A stretch of DNA of 64,000 nt from Hahella ganghwensis DSM 17046 (GCF_000376785.1 NZ_AQXX01000139.1:62001-126000); one strand, 5' to 3'. Counted from the stretch's first letter, positions 44,188 to 53,605 are shown. The notes: generated by a model not told the origin, from the letters alone. Numbers and translations: made by a program.

Positions 44188-44667
44188 ATGGGTTTTGCAC
44201 CATCGACCATGTCGGTCACCTGTCCGGCGTTTGAAAATCACGGATCAATCCCGACCAGATATACAGGGGAAGGAGAGGACGTATCTCCCGAGATTCGTTG
44301 GTCCGGCGCTCCGGAAGGAACCAAAGGTTACGCGGTTATCTGCCATGATCCGGATGCCCCCCTGGTTTCTGATAACGGCACCTATGGGTTCGTACATTGG
44401 GTGCTCTATAACATTCCCGGTGATGTCAGTGCTCTCGAGGAAGGTGTGCAGAAGTTTACTCAGGGATCGAATAATTTTGGCAAACATGGCTATGGAGGTC
44501 CGATGCCTCCCAATGGTCATGGAACTCACTTGTATTATTTCTGGGTATTGGCGCTGGATTCTGAAACGGTCCTACCGGAAGGATTGACGATGTGGCAACT
44601 GTTGAAGGAAATTGAGCCACACGTATTGGGGATGAGCCGTCTGATTGGTTCTTATAAGCGGGATTAG
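44188..44667 (+). CDS. YbhB/YbcL-type PEBP protein
   Basis: A 159-residue phosphatidylethanolamine-binding-like protein with the conserved HDPDAP pocket (CHDPDAPLVSDNGTYGFVHW) and the GxxGYGGPMPPNGHGTHLYYF block. It has no signal peptide. Bacterial members are of uncertain function and may bind small anionic ligands. AAAGGAG stands 7 nt before the ATG. It likely shares a transcript with the dienelactone hydrolase gene. Confidence 0.93.
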   Translation: MGFAPSTMSVTCPAFENHGSIPTRYTGEGEDVSPEIRWSGAPEGTKGYAVICHDPDAPLVSDNGTYGFVHWVLYNIPGDVSALEEGVQKFTQGSNNFGKHGYGGPMPPNGHGTHLYYFWVLALDSETVLPEGLTMWQLLKEIEPHVLGMSRLIGSYKRD

Positions 44668-44706
44668 TTTCCCCGACATCTGATACGGGATAAAAAAGTC
44701 TAACTT

Positions 44707-44732
44707 CAAAGGGAGTGTTAGCACTCCCTTTG
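44707..44732. terminator. Strong hairpin after the PEBP gene
   Basis: CAAAGGGAGTG pairs with CACTCCCTTTG around TTAG, an 11-bp perfect stem 40 nt after the stop. No U-tract follows, so it may end or protect the transcript only in part. Confidence 0.55.
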
Positions 44733-44770
44733 GCTCTCTATCCCCTGTCTTCCCGGTAATTGCCTCCGAT

Positions 44771-44803
44771 TGTCACAAGTTGTCACAGTCCCAATCTGTC
44801 ACA
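44771..44803 (+). promoter_or_regulatory. Three TGTCACA boxes in front of the RstA-like gene
   Basis: TGTCACA occurs at 44771, 44781 and 44797; the first two are exactly one helical turn apart. GTCACAG then TCCCAATC also appears, with a 4-nt insertion, before the barrel gene at 47333-47351. This is the typical layout of an OmpR-family autoregulated site. Confidence 0.6.
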
Positions 44804-44807
44804 AACG

Positions 44808-44825
44808 GATACCTGTATAGGTATC
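44808..44825. promoter_or_regulatory. Perfect inverted repeat downstream of the boxes
   Basis: GATACCT (44808-44814) and AGGTATC (44819-44825) flank GTAT. It lies between the TGTCACA boxes and the gene start, so it is either a second operator or covers the -10 region. Confidence 0.45.
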
Positions 44826-44884
44826 ACCTGTCTGCTTTTTTGCCTAAACTCATCCCACAAACAATTGTGGAGTTCTCTGCTGGA

Positions 44885-45649
44885 ATGAAAACGACCTATG
44901 CCAGCTGTGATCAGGCGTGTCACTTGCTGTTGGTGGAGGATGATGAAGAGCTGTCCTCGCTGATACAGGATTATCTGCAAAAAAACGGGTTCAAGGTCAC
45001 TGTTGTCAGTGATGGCATTACTGCCGTAGGAGAAATCAATGCTCTGAATCCGGATCTGGTGATTCTGGACGTCATGTTGCCCGGACTGTCCGGTATGGAT
45101 GTCTGCCGTCAGGCAAGAACCTTTTATTCGGGCTTGATACTGATGCTGACCGCGCTCGATGAAGACATGGATCAGATGCTCGGTCTGGAGCTTGGCGCAG
45201 ATGACTATATCATCAAGCCTGTTCAGCCGAGATTACTGCTGACCCGGGTGCGCGCACTATTGCGCCGTGCAAACCTGGCGGTGGGGAATGCTGTTAGTAC
45301 TGGAACCAACAATGGATTAGCTGTGGCAGACATTGGCAGCAAGTCCGGTGTGATTGAAGTGCCTCCCCTGACCATTGACCTGCGCAATCGCTCAGTATTA
45401 CTGGAAGACCAGTCCGTGGAACTGACAACGGCAGAATTTGATCTGCTTCATCTTTTGGCTCAGTCTCCGGGAGAGGTGGTGGACCGGGATACGATTCTCC
45501 AGACCCTCAGGGGATTTGATTATGACGGATTGGATCGCTCCATTGATCGCCGCGTGTCCAGACTGAGGCAAAAACTGCAGGTGGGATCTCAGCCCATGGA
45601 CTTGATTAAAACAGTCCGTGGCAAGGGCTATCAGTTGTGTGTGGTATAG
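44885..45649 (+). CDS. OmpR-family response regulator (RstA-like)
   Basis: I use ATG 44885 because the longer TTG frame from 44780 would run through the TGTCACA promoter boxes. The 254-residue protein has a receiver domain (VEDDEEL, phospho-Asp in LVILDVMLPGLSG, KPVQ) and a winged-helix domain (VELTTAEFDLLHLL, then VRGKGYQLCVV at the end). It pairs with the kinase 27 nt downstream, and with the barrel gene after that. It probably binds the TGTCACA repeats. Confidence 0.92.
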   Translation: MKTTYASCDQACHLLLVEDDEELSSLIQDYLQKNGFKVTVVSDGITAVGEINALNPDLVILDVMLPGLSGMDVCRQARTFYSGLILMLTALDEDMDQMLGLELGADDYIIKPVQPRLLLTRVRALLRRANLAVGNAVSTGTNNGLAVADIGSKSGVIEVPPLTIDLRNRSVLLEDQSVELTTAEFDLLHLLAQSPGEVVDRDTILQTLRGFDYDGLDRSIDRRVSRLRQKLQVGSQPMDLIKTVRGKGYQLCVV

Positions 45650-45676
45650 GCGGTCAAGTGAATGTGAAGGTCCTGG

Positions 45677-47272
45677 ATGTTTAGAGCATTTTTCCGCTTG
45701 TTATTGGTGATACTGGTACCTCTGGTGCTGGCGATTTATGTGGAATCCTACAACCCCGTTTTCTGGGTGCAGAAGCAAACCGCTGAATATTACTTTACGA
45801 CGCTGTTTAAAGGCACATTTTTTCTGATAGAGCAGAAACTGGAAGGCCTGCCTGAAGAGGAGTGGGAGACTGAAGTAGCACAGTGGAAAAATGAGTTTGG
45901 TTATCAGCTCAGTATTAGTTCGTTGAACGAGGTGATTGAGGAATTTGAGGTTGGTGAAAACATCTATAATGGCGAGTTTGTTTTTACCGATAACGATGAC
46001 ACGGGTCATCTGATTCGTAGAATCGGCCAAAGTGGAGCTGCGATAGTCCTGGCGTTAGAAGAAACCGATGATGAAGAGACTCAGAGAGCTGCCAGCGGGA
46101 CACTGTTTTTACTCAAGGACTATTTTTCCCGAACACCTGAATCGGAATGGCCCAAGCAGATTGGCCGATTGCAGTCCGCGTTTGGTTTTGAGCTGAAATT
46201 GGTCGACCTTGAAGACCTCCCGCTTGCGGAGGAAGAGCTCTCCGAATTCAGAGAATCCGGTTATACCTGGGAAGACGAGGAAGATGAATCTTCTGTTTTT
46301 TATCTGGCGATGGAAGGTAGTCGTCAAGTATTGATTGCCGGGCCGACGTTTCCTTCGACCAATGTTTTTTATCTTCTGGTATCCACTCTGGTTGTCGCGT
46401 TTCTGTTGGTGATATCCCTGGCCTTGCTGTCATGGTTAATGCCGTTGTGGCGGGATCTGAAAACACTTGATCAGACGGCGCGGGAGTTTGGCCAGGGGCA
46501 TCTGGAGAGACGCGTGGAAATACGCAAAAGTTCGATAGCTGCACGCCTTGCCGGCTCATTTAACGGAATGGCCAACAGCATACAAAAACTGTTGCGATCC
46601 CATCAGCAGTTAACCAATGCGGTGGCTCACGATTTGCGAACCCCGCTGGCACGTTTGCGGTTTGCGGTAGAAATGCTGGAATCCGATGACTGTACGGATG
46701 AAGAACGTACCCGATATCGTAAAAGTGTGAACAACAGCATCGGAGTGCTTGAAGATCTGATAAATCAGCTATTGATCTATTCCCGTTACAGTCGACAGAC
46801 CGATATCAATCACTTCAACCAGTCAAAATTAAGCGTGATTGTGAGGGAAGAGGTTGAAATGCAGGAGGCGGAATCCAATGGCCTGCATTGTGAGTTTATC
46901 TGTGATGAATTTATGGAGGGGCGCTCAGTATGGGTCGATTCCAGAGCCATTACCCGGGCTTTGGACAATATGCTCAGTAATGCCAGCCGTTTTGCCAGAT
47001 CTGTCATACGGGTCACCCTTTACCAGAAGTCGGGAACCTGTTATCTCAAGGTTGAGGATGATGGACAGGGAATTCCTGTGTCAGAGCGTGAACGAATTCT
47101 GCAACCATTTGCCCAACTGAATAATCCTGAACGGGGAGCCAGCTCAGGTCACGGTTTGGGGCTGGCGATAGTCAGTCAGATCGCCCAGTGGCATGGAGGG
47201 ACGCTGAAGATTTTTGACTCTCCACTGGGAGGTGCGGGGTTTGAGTTTTCCTGGCCTGTGAAAACCGGATAA
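45677..47272 (+). CDS. RstB-like sensor histidine kinase with duplicated periplasmic module
   Basis: Membrane helices at about 5-22 and 228-250 enclose a periplasmic region of about 200 residues. Two repeats there share the pattern GTxFLx(n)PExEWxx(n)FGxxL (near residues 35-75 and 140-180). HAMP, HisKA (AVAHDLRTPLARLRFA, His about 318) and an ATPase core with the G-box GHGLGLAI follow. The acidic periplasmic surface (DDEET, EDEEDES) could bind metal ions or cationic peptides. It is co-transcribed with the RstA-like regulator. Confidence 0.9.
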   Translation: MFRAFFRLLLVILVPLVLAIYVESYNPVFWVQKQTAEYYFTTLFKGTFFLIEQKLEGLPEEEWETEVAQWKNEFGYQLSISSLNEVIEEFEVGENIYNGEFVFTDNDDTGHLIRRIGQSGAAIVLALEETDDEETQRAASGTLFLLKDYFSRTPESEWPKQIGRLQSAFGFELKLVDLEDLPLAEEELSEFRESGYTWEDEEDESSVFYLAMEGSRQVLIAGPTFPSTNVFYLLVSTLVVAFLLVISLALLSWLMPLWRDLKTLDQTAREFGQGHLERRVEIRKSSIAARLAGSFNGMANSIQKLLRSHQQLTNAVAHDLRTPLARLRFAVEMLESDDCTDEERTRYRKSVNNSIGVLEDLINQLLIYSRYSRQTDINHFNQSKLSVIVREEVEMQEAESNGLHCEFICDEFMEGRSVWVDSRAITRALDNMLSNASRFARSVIRVTLYQKSGTCYLKVEDDGQGIPVSERERILQPFAQLNNPERGASSGHGLGLAIVSQIAQWHGGTLKIFDSPLGGAGFEFSWPVKTG

Positions 47273-47332
47273 GTCCACCGGGCAACTCTCTCGTACAGCA
47301 TTGTCCATAACTCGTCTCTTTGTCATTTTTGA

Positions 47333-47351
47333 GTCACAGTCAGTCCCAATC
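47333..47351 (+). promoter_or_regulatory. Copy of the RstA-like promoter motif before the barrel gene
   Basis: GTCACAG-TCAG-TCCCAATC repeats the 15-nt motif GTCACAGTCCCAATC from 44782-44796 with four inserted bases. A related TGTCA lies 12 nt further upstream. This links the barrel gene to the kinase/regulator pair. Confidence 0.55.
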
Positions 47352-47431
47352 AAGCCACATACTCCAGACAAATCCCGATTTAGCATTTTCTCTGGGTTGA
47401 ATGCTCGATTATGCAAACTGGAGAGTAAAAA

Positions 47432-48151
47432 ATGACAGGTATATGGAAGGCAAAAAGCGTTTCTTCTTTGAAACTAACAGGACCGGTAACCTTGGCTGTT
47501 ACATTAGTGACGACTTCACTGGCCCACAGTGCGGAACATAGCGTCGGCGGACGGCTGGGGTCTCAGGGAATAGGGGCCAGTTATACAGTAAAACAGGACT
47601 GGACACTGGTCGACGGCGATCAGTTGCAGCTCAGATTTCTGGTCATGGGAGTGGATGTCAATGATGTTGATGACCTGGAATTGAATGGACGGGATTATAA
47701 AGGGGATGTCAGCGCCTACTCATTGCAGGGTGGCGTAGATTGGTATCCGTTTTCCGGAAAGTATACCGATAACTTTTTCTTCTCGACCGGACTCACCTAC
47801 TTTGACCATGATATTGAAGGCACCAGCAAGGACTATCTGAGCACCAATATTGGTGATACCAGTGTGACAAAGGCGGACCGGGTGAAGCTGAATGCTGAGA
47901 TAGAGCAGTCTTCCATCGCTCCCTACTTGAGTATGGGTTGGGGGAACCGGATCCGAGAGGAGGGAGGACTCTCCTTTCAGGCGGAACTGGGTGTTATGGC
48001 ACCTTTCAGCGATGCGGACGTGAAACTCAATGCGACAGATCCAAGTAATCGCTTGTCAGTGCAAAACATTGATCGGGAAAGACAGAAGATCGAGGATGAC
48101 ATTGGCAATGTGTTTGGTTTCGTTTCAGTGGCAGTGACTTATCAGTTTTAG
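47432..48151 (+). CDS. Outer-membrane beta-barrel protein
   Basis: The 239-residue protein has a signal peptide (cleaved near SLAHSAEH), alternating amphipathic strands and a C-terminal aromatic residue (VAVTYQF), the sorting signal of small outer-membrane barrels. It resembles OmpW-like or OmpA-like eight-stranded barrels but lacks clear family marks. It lies 160 nt after the kinase gene, with its own promoter copy of the TGTCACA-type motif, so it is likely the main output of that system. Confidence 0.8.
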   Translation: MTGIWKAKSVSSLKLTGPVTLAVTLVTTSLAHSAEHSVGGRLGSQGIGASYTVKQDWTLVDGDQLQLRFLVMGVDVNDVDDLELNGRDYKGDVSAYSLQGGVDWYPFSGKYTDNFFFSTGLTYFDHDIEGTSKDYLSTNIGDTSVTKADRVKLNAEIEQSSIAPYLSMGWGNRIREEGGLSFQAELGVMAPFSDADVKLNATDPSNRLSVQNIDRERQKIEDDIGNVFGFVSVAVTYQF

Positions 48152-48185
48152 GCGGTTGATTCCTTAAACTGAAAAAGCGCAGGGA

Positions 48186-48217
48186 TAAAAAAAGGGCATG
48201 ATCGCGAGATCATGCCC
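48186..48217 (-). terminator. Intrinsic terminator of the tct operon
   Basis: GGGCATGATC and GATCATGCCC form a perfect 10-bp stem around GCGA. Read on the minus strand it runs into a T-rich tract (seven T). Confidence 0.85.
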
Positions 48218-48302
48218 CAATACCAACGCGGGGTACCGCATGGGACTAGGTATAAGGTAGCTTCAGAATGAACGCATGGAAGCTATCTGGGATTCTGTTT
48301 CT

Positions 48303-49838
48303 TTACTCCTGCATTGAGGCCCCGTAGCCAACCGTTTTTTTGCGGTACTTTTTCCACATACCACTGGCTAAAGGTGCCACCAGTACAAACAGGGTAATGC
48401 AGAAGATGGTCAGGGTAATCGGACGCTCCCAGATAAAGCTGTAACCACCATCACTAATCAGCAAAGCCCGTCTCAGATTATCTTCCAGCATACCGCCCAG
48501 GATGAATCCCAGCAGCAGTGGTGCAAGGGGGAAGTCCAGAAGACGCAGGACGATGGCCAGTACTGTAATGATCACCATGATCAGAATATCGGCGCTGTTG
48601 AATGACACCAGATATACGCCAGTGATGGAGAACAGCAGGATCATGGGAACCAGAACCTGACGGGGAACTGCCAGCAGTCGGGAGATATAGGGGATCAACG
48701 GCAGATTCAGAATCAGCAGAACAATATTCCCAACGTACATGGAAATAATCACCGACCAGAACACTTCCGGGTTATCAAGAAATAGTCGTGGGCCAGGCTG
48801 GATACCATAGGAAATCAATGCACCGAGCATGATGGCGGTGGTACCTGATCCCGGAATGCCGAGAGTCAGCAAAGGGACAAAAGAGCCGGAAGAGGCTGCA
48901 TTATTGGCAGCTTCAGGCGCGGCAAGACCTTTCAGACTGCCAAGACCAAATTTGAGTTTTTCCTTGGCTTTGGCCAGGTTACGTTCGAATCCGTAGGCAA
49001 GAAAAGCCGCGATGGTGGCTCCTGCGCCGGGCAGGACACCGACAAAGAAACCAAGCACGGAAGAGCGGGCAATGACTGGTGCCACTTCCTTAATCTCTTC
49101 CTTGTTCAGCTTCATGCTGCCAAGATTTCTCATGGCATCTTCATCTGCTTCACCATTGTCTTCCGGCTTTAATACCGACATGAGGGCTTCAGCCAGGGCA
49201 AAAGTGGCCATGGCAAGCAGGAGGAAGCTGATCCCGTCCACAAGGTCCATGCGACCGAATGTAAACCGGTCGACACCGGAGGAACGATCCGTACCGATAG
49301 TGGAAATCATCAGCCCGAGGACTGTCATCATCAGCGCTTTGAGAATGTTTCCTTTACCGGAAAATGCTGCCACGGCACTTAGACCCAGAACCATCAAGGC
49401 AAAGTAATCGGCCGATTGGAAACTTAAAGAAACCGATGCCAGTGCCGGAGCGGCCACCAACAGGAATACAGCGGAAATGGTCCCGCCGGTGAAAGAGGCG
49501 TAAGCCGCCAGTGCCAGGGCTTTGCCCGCCTGACCTTTCTGTGCCAGAGGATAGCCATCAAATGCGGTGACCACCGTGCCTGAGCAGCCAGGGGCATTGA
49601 TCAGAATAGAAGACGTGGAGCCGCCGAAGATAGCACCATAATAGACACCTGCCATAAGAATGATGCCGGAAGCCGGATCAAGACCGTAGGTAATGGGGAT
49701 CATCAGTGCGATGGCGGAGATTGGTCCGAGACCCGGTAGCATGCCGATAAAAGTACCGACAAAGCAGCCGATAAACACCATGAACAGGTTGACCGGCATC
49801 GTCGCGGTGGACAGACCGGTAAGAATTCCCTCTAACAT
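48303..49838 (-). CDS. tctA: Tripartite tricarboxylate transporter large subunit TctA
   Basis: A 511-residue protein with about 12 helices and both TctA motifs: GMLPGLGPISAIALMIP near the start and GVLPGAGATIAAFLAYG in the middle. It is the ion-coupled channel of the TTT system in the inner membrane. An AGGAGG site overlaps the end of tctB, and the ATG is 4 nt after its stop, so the two are coupled. It is last in the operon and followed by a strong terminator. Confidence 0.95.
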   Translation of the reverse strand: MLEGILTGLSTATMPVNLFMVFIGCFVGTFIGMLPGLGPISAIALMIPITYGLDPASGIILMAGVYYGAIFGGSTSSILINAPGCSGTVVTAFDGYPLAQKGQAGKALALAAYASFTGGTISAVFLLVAAPALASVSLSFQSADYFALMVLGLSAVAAFSGKGNILKALMMTVLGLMISTIGTDRSSGVDRFTFGRMDLVDGISFLLLAMATFALAEALMSVLKPEDNGEADEDAMRNLGSMKLNKEEIKEVAPVIARSSVLGFFVGVLPGAGATIAAFLAYGFERNLAKAKEKLKFGLGSLKGLAAPEAANNAASSGSFVPLLTLGIPGSGTTAIMLGALISYGIQPGPRLFLDNPEVFWSVIISMYVGNIVLLILNLPLIPYISRLLAVPRQVLVPMILLFSITGVYLVSFNSADILIMVIITVLAIVLRLLDFPLAPLLLGFILGGMLEDNLRRALLISDGGYSFIWERPITLTIFCITLFVLVAPLASGMWKKYRKKTVGYGASMQE

Positions 49839-49842
49839 TGGT

Positions 49843-50319
49843 TTAACCTCCTAACAGGCTGAACAGCCTGCCCGGTGCGAGATAAATATCGAGTAACTGT
49901 GTCAGGCAGAACCAGGATATGGCGACAAAGGGAATGGATACACCAAAGAGTATTTTGGGTCTTCTTTCCCCCATGATTCTGAATCCGGCAATCAGGAATA
50001 GTGCAGTACTTACCACAAACCCCAGCCAATTCAGAATCAAGCCATAAATCACCATTACCACCAGTAGTGCAATCACTGGAGGCCAGGCCATCAGGCCAAG
50101 CTTTAATGGTTTGAGAGTTCCAGCACTGCGCCAGGAGGCCAGTACAAAGAAAAACGATAGAGCAGCGCCTAATCCGCTCAGAACATAAGGCATAGTGCGG
50201 GCATTGATTGGTTCGAATTCTTCACCCGGTAACAACGCAATGTCAGTGGCGTAGAAACCGTAGGCTAGTGAGAAAACCAGAAACACAAGCCCTGCAATCT
50301 GATCTCTGGAGATGGTCAT
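49843..50319 (-). CDS. tctB: Tripartite tricarboxylate transporter small subunit TctB
   Basis: The 158-residue protein has four membrane helices arranged as in TctB (starting MTISRDQIAGLVFLVFSLAYG). It forms the integral membrane complex with TctA. Sequence conservation in the family is weak, so context decides: it sits between tctC and tctA. A strong hairpin separates it from tctC. Confidence 0.9.
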   Translation of the reverse strand: MTISRDQIAGLVFLVFSLAYGFYATDIALLPGEEFEPINARTMPYVLSGLGAALSFFFVLASWRSAGTLKPLKLGLMAWPPVIALLVVMVIYGLILNWLGFVVSTALFLIAGFRIMGERRPKILFGVSIPFVAISWFCLTQLLDIYLAPGRLFSLLGG

Positions 50320-50367
50320 AGCTACCTCGGAGAGGACGTGTTCAGGTAATGTGGTTGATCATGGATT

Positions 50368-50396
50368 CGGCAGGACCTGTGGTTGAGGTCCTGCCG
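50368..50396 (-). terminator. Hairpin between tctC and tctB
   Basis: CGGCAGGACCT and AGGTCCTGCCG form an 11-bp perfect stem with a 7-nt loop directly after tctC. Without a U-tract it probably guards the 3' end of a tctC message, giving more binding protein than membrane subunits. Confidence 0.6.
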
Positions 50397-50406
50397 TTAA
50401 CAGGAC

Positions 50407-51396
50407 TTATTGAAGGAAGCCAAGTTCACGCATCAGCGCGCCCAGGTCTTCTTCCTGTTGTTCCAGGAAAGCATAGAAATCTTGCGGAGCTTTGTAATCA
50501 TTCACCCAGCCGTTGCGGGCACGCACAGTTTCCCACTCAGAAGTGCCCTGTACCTTTTCCAGCAGTTGCGCGTATTCGTTGACTTTGTCCTTGGCCAGAC
50601 CAGGTGCGCCAAAATATCCGCGCCAGTTAGCGAATACAGTACCGTTACCCAGTTCTTTCAAAGTCGGGACGTCCGGAGCGGCCTTTACGCGGGCTGGCGC
50701 TGTGTTGACCAGGATGCGGACCTGACCGGCGCGTGCCATTTCAAGCGCTTCACCAAGGCCTGTGGAAAGTAATTCTGTTTCGCCACTGAGCAAGGCTGCC
50801 ATGGCTTTACCGCCTGCATCATAAGGAATGTAGCGGATCTGGCGTGGGTCAATGCCTTCGGCCTTGGCTGCGGCTGCAGGAACCAGATGATCCAGGCTGC
50901 CTTTGGAAGACCCACCAGCAATCTTGACGGAACGGGGGTTTTTCTTCAGATCAGCGACAACATCACCCCAGGTTTTATATCTGGAGTCGTTGGTAACGAT
51001 GAGGGCCTGATAGTCGGCGATGATGCCGGCAATAGGTGTCAGGTCGCGGAAAGATTGTGGGAAAACTTTGGTCAGAGAACGCACCACAATTGGCGTGGAG
51101 TTGACCATGATGGTTCCGTCCTGCTGATCGGCTGTTTCGATCAGGTGGGCGATAGCTTTACCGCCACCACCGCCGGACATGTTTTCGTAGGATACGGTCT
51201 CAACCATACCGGATTTGGTCAGCGCTTCCCCGGTACCGCGTGCGGTGCCATCCCAGCCGCCGCCGGCGCCACCAGGTATGAGAATATGGAGTTCGTCAAC
51301 GGCAAGAGCGTTAACTGAAGAGGTGAGTGATGCGGCCCCGAGAACCAAAGCGCCGGCCAGTGATAGAGATTTACGTGAGAAGAACTTTACATTCAT
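50407..51396 (-). CDS. tctC: Tripartite tricarboxylate transporter binding protein TctC
   Basis: ATG 51396 has GGAG at proper spacing; the frame from 51477 includes an implausible basic leader. The 329-residue product has a signal peptide (cleaved after VNALA) and the Bug/TctC fold with IPGGAGGGWDGTARG, the loop that wraps a carboxylate. It delivers di- or tricarboxylates to TctAB. It is first in the operon. The CitA/CitB-like pair upstream in the window may control it. Confidence 0.93.
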   Translation of the reverse strand: MNVKFFSRKSLSLAGALVLGAASLTSSVNALAVDELHILIPGGAGGGWDGTARGTGEALTKSGMVETVSYENMSGGGGGKAIAHLIETADQQDGTIMVNSTPIVVRSLTKVFPQSFRDLTPIAGIIADYQALIVTNDSRYKTWGDVVADLKKNPRSVKIAGGSSKGSLDHLVPAAAAKAEGIDPRQIRYIPYDAGGKAMAALLSGETELLSTGLGEALEMARAGQVRILVNTAPARVKAAPDVPTLKELGNGTVFANWRGYFGAPGLAKDKVNEYAQLLEKVQGTSEWETVRARNGWVNDYKAPQDFYAFLEQQEEDLGALMRELGFLQ

Positions 51397-51599
51397 TTTC
51401 AGTCTCCGCTTCTTGTTTTTGTACTTAGTTGTGTATGGGTATGACGATTTACGTCGTGGCTTCGACACTACGCCCAACCCGTTGGAAACTGAATAATGTG
51501 TAACTAAAAGGTTTTTATGGCATTTAGCCTATTTTGTTCATACTGTTCATGATTTGAGAGGTCAAATACGGCGAGTGATTCAGGAAGAGTCTTTGGAGC

Positions 51600-52031
51600 T
51601 CAGCAGGCAGGGACTGCACCCAGCAGTGGAAGATGTTTAACCTTATGATATTGCAAGGATAGTCCAATGCAGTGTCTGATCTGCTGAGAGGGAATCGGCG
51701 ATGCCATATCAAGCAGGATGGCGCGTTTGCCTTGGTACTGGAACAGGTTTCCGTACAGCTCTTTGAAAGTTTGAACCAAAGAGGTCTGGCAGTGAAAGTA
51801 GATGCCGTAAACGTTGGGAGTAGCCGGTTTCCAGTCGATCCTCACAGTGCTTCCGCCATGACACAGGTAGCTGGGCTCTCCCCACTTCAATGTTTCCTGT
51901 AGATCAGTAATGTCAAGATCCCGGGCGGATTCGAAAATCAGGGACCTGAGCGACAGCATTCCGGGACGAACCTCATTTGGATAAGCCTCATACTTTCTGA
52001 GAACTTCGGGGGCGTCTATAGGAATCGTCAC
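51600..52031 (-). CDS. DUF1801 domain protein
   Basis: The 143-residue protein has the DUF1801 pattern (LRSLIFESA, then TLKWGEPSYLCHGGSTVRIDWK), as in the YdhG/YobT group related to frataxin-like folds. Its function is not established. It begins 23 nt after metY on the same strand, so the two may share a transcript, which would suggest a link with sulfur metabolism but no more. Confidence 0.85.
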   Translation of the reverse strand: MTIPIDAPEVLRKYEAYPNEVRPGMLSLRSLIFESARDLDITDLQETLKWGEPSYLCHGGSTVRIDWKPATPNVYGIYFHCQTSLVQTFKELYGNLFQYQGKRAILLDMASPIPSQQIRHCIGLSLQYHKVKHLPLLGAVPAC

Positions 52032-52054
52032 TCTGGTCTCCTGATGAATCGGGA

Positions 52055-53332
52055 TTATTGATTCAGGCTGTCAAAGGCCTGTTCAATATCACCGATAATA
52101 TCATCGATGTGTTCGATGCCTACGCAAATACGTAACATCTCTGGTGTGACGCCAGCGGTTTTCTGTTCTTCCTCGGTCAACTGGCGATGAGTGGTCGACG
52201 CAGGATGGCAGGCAAGGGTTTTGGCATCGCCGATATTAACAAGGCGTTTAACCATTTTCAGCGCATCGTAGAATTTGACCCCGGCGTCGAATCCGCCCTT
52301 GATTCCAAATGTCAGCAGAGAGGAGGGGCGGCCATCGAAATATTTTTGGGCCAGGTCGTAGTAGCGGTCACCTTCTAGGCCGGCAAAGTTCACCCATTCC
52401 ACCAGAGGGTGCTGTTGCAGATATCTGGCCACTGCCAGTGCATTGTCGCAATGACGTTCCATGCGCAGAGGAAGTGTCTCAATACCCTGGAGCAGCATGA
52501 AGGCACTCATTGGGGACAGAGCTGAACCGGTGTTGCGAAGTGGAACAGTCCGTGCTCTGGCGATATAGGCGGCTTCCCCACAATCCCGCGTATATACCAC
52601 ACCGTGATAAGCGGGCTCAGGCTCATTCAGCACAGGAAAGCGGTCTTTGTGTTCTGCCCATGGAAATTTACCTGAGTCGACGATAATACCACCCAGTGTA
52701 GTGCCATGTCCGCCCATGTACTTGGTGAGTGAGTGAACAACAATATCTGCACCATACTGGATCGGATTTAACAGGGCCGGAGTGGCGACGGTATTATCAA
52801 CGATAACAGGTACGCCATGTCGGTGTGCCATGGTGGCGATGGGTTCAATGTCGACGATGTTTCCGGCTGGATTTCCAATAGATTCACAGAAGACGGCTTT
52901 GGTTTTGTCATCTATCAGCTTTTCCAGTTCTTCTGGGGAATCGCTCGGCGCAAAGCGTACTTCGATACCCTGCCTGGGCAGCATATGGGCAAACAGAGTA
53001 TAGGTTCCGCCATAGAGTTGTGGTGTGGTGACAATATTGTCACCGGATTCAGCGATGGTCAGAATGGCATAATTGATCGCTGCACTTCCGGCCGAAACCG
53101 CCAGGGCTGCCAGTCCACCTTCCAATGCGGCCACGCGCTTTTCCAGGACGTCCCATGTGGGATTCATAATGCGCGTGTATATATTGCCGGGAACGGTCAG
53201 ATTAAACAGGTCTGCACCGTGTTGGGCGTTGTCAAACTCATACGCGACCGTCTGGTAGATGGGAGTGGCACAGGATTTGGTCGTGGGGTCTGTTTCATAC
53301 CCTTCGTGGATACAGATGGTTTCTTTTTTCAT
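52055..53332 (-). CDS. metY: O-acetylhomoserine sulfhydrylase MetY
   Basis: ATG 53332 follows AAGGA at 6 nt. The 425-residue PLP enzyme has the gamma-family lysine in VHSLTKYMGGHGTTLGG and the opening ETICIHEGYETDPTTKS characteristic of MetY. It makes homocysteine from O-acetylhomoserine and sulfide in the cytoplasm. No SAM riboswitch is visible in the leader. It is divergent from the ABC exporter genes. Confidence 0.94.
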   Translation of the reverse strand: MKKETICIHEGYETDPTTKSCATPIYQTVAYEFDNAQHGADLFNLTVPGNIYTRIMNPTWDVLEKRVAALEGGLAALAVSAGSAAINYAILTIAESGDNIVTTPQLYGGTYTLFAHMLPRQGIEVRFAPSDSPEELEKLIDDKTKAVFCESIGNPAGNIVDIEPIATMAHRHGVPVIVDNTVATPALLNPIQYGADIVVHSLTKYMGGHGTTLGGIIVDSGKFPWAEHKDRFPVLNEPEPAYHGVVYTRDCGEAAYIARARTVPLRNTGSALSPMSAFMLLQGIETLPLRMERHCDNALAVARYLQQHPLVEWVNFAGLEGDRYYDLAQKYFDGRPSSLLTFGIKGGFDAGVKFYDALKMVKRLVNIGDAKTLACHPASTTHRQLTEEEQKTAGVTPEMLRICVGIEHIDDIIGDIEQAFDSLNQ

Positions 53333-53605
53333 CACTTTTCCTTGACGTTGTTGTTATGGAGGTTTGTCGCAAATAACGACAGGATTCGTATACAATCGCC
53401 TGCTTAATTCGGCGTTAAGTGCCAATAGCTGAATTTTCTATCATTTTTTCTGATATCAAATATGCGGAAATATTAGTCGTTAGGCCAGACGTAATGAGAG
53501 AAAATTTCCTGTAGACAATTCTTAGCACTATTTTCACACAAGAATTCAAAGATTTTGCTCGGTTAGCGGGCGACACGCAAGCCGTGGCAATTCAATGGAG
53601 GCTCA

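Noticed and set aside
53333-53605. Search for a SAM riboswitch or MetJ boxes before metY
   Set aside because: Only a half-match AGACGT was found near 53488; no pair of MetJ boxes and no SAM aptamer core is visible.
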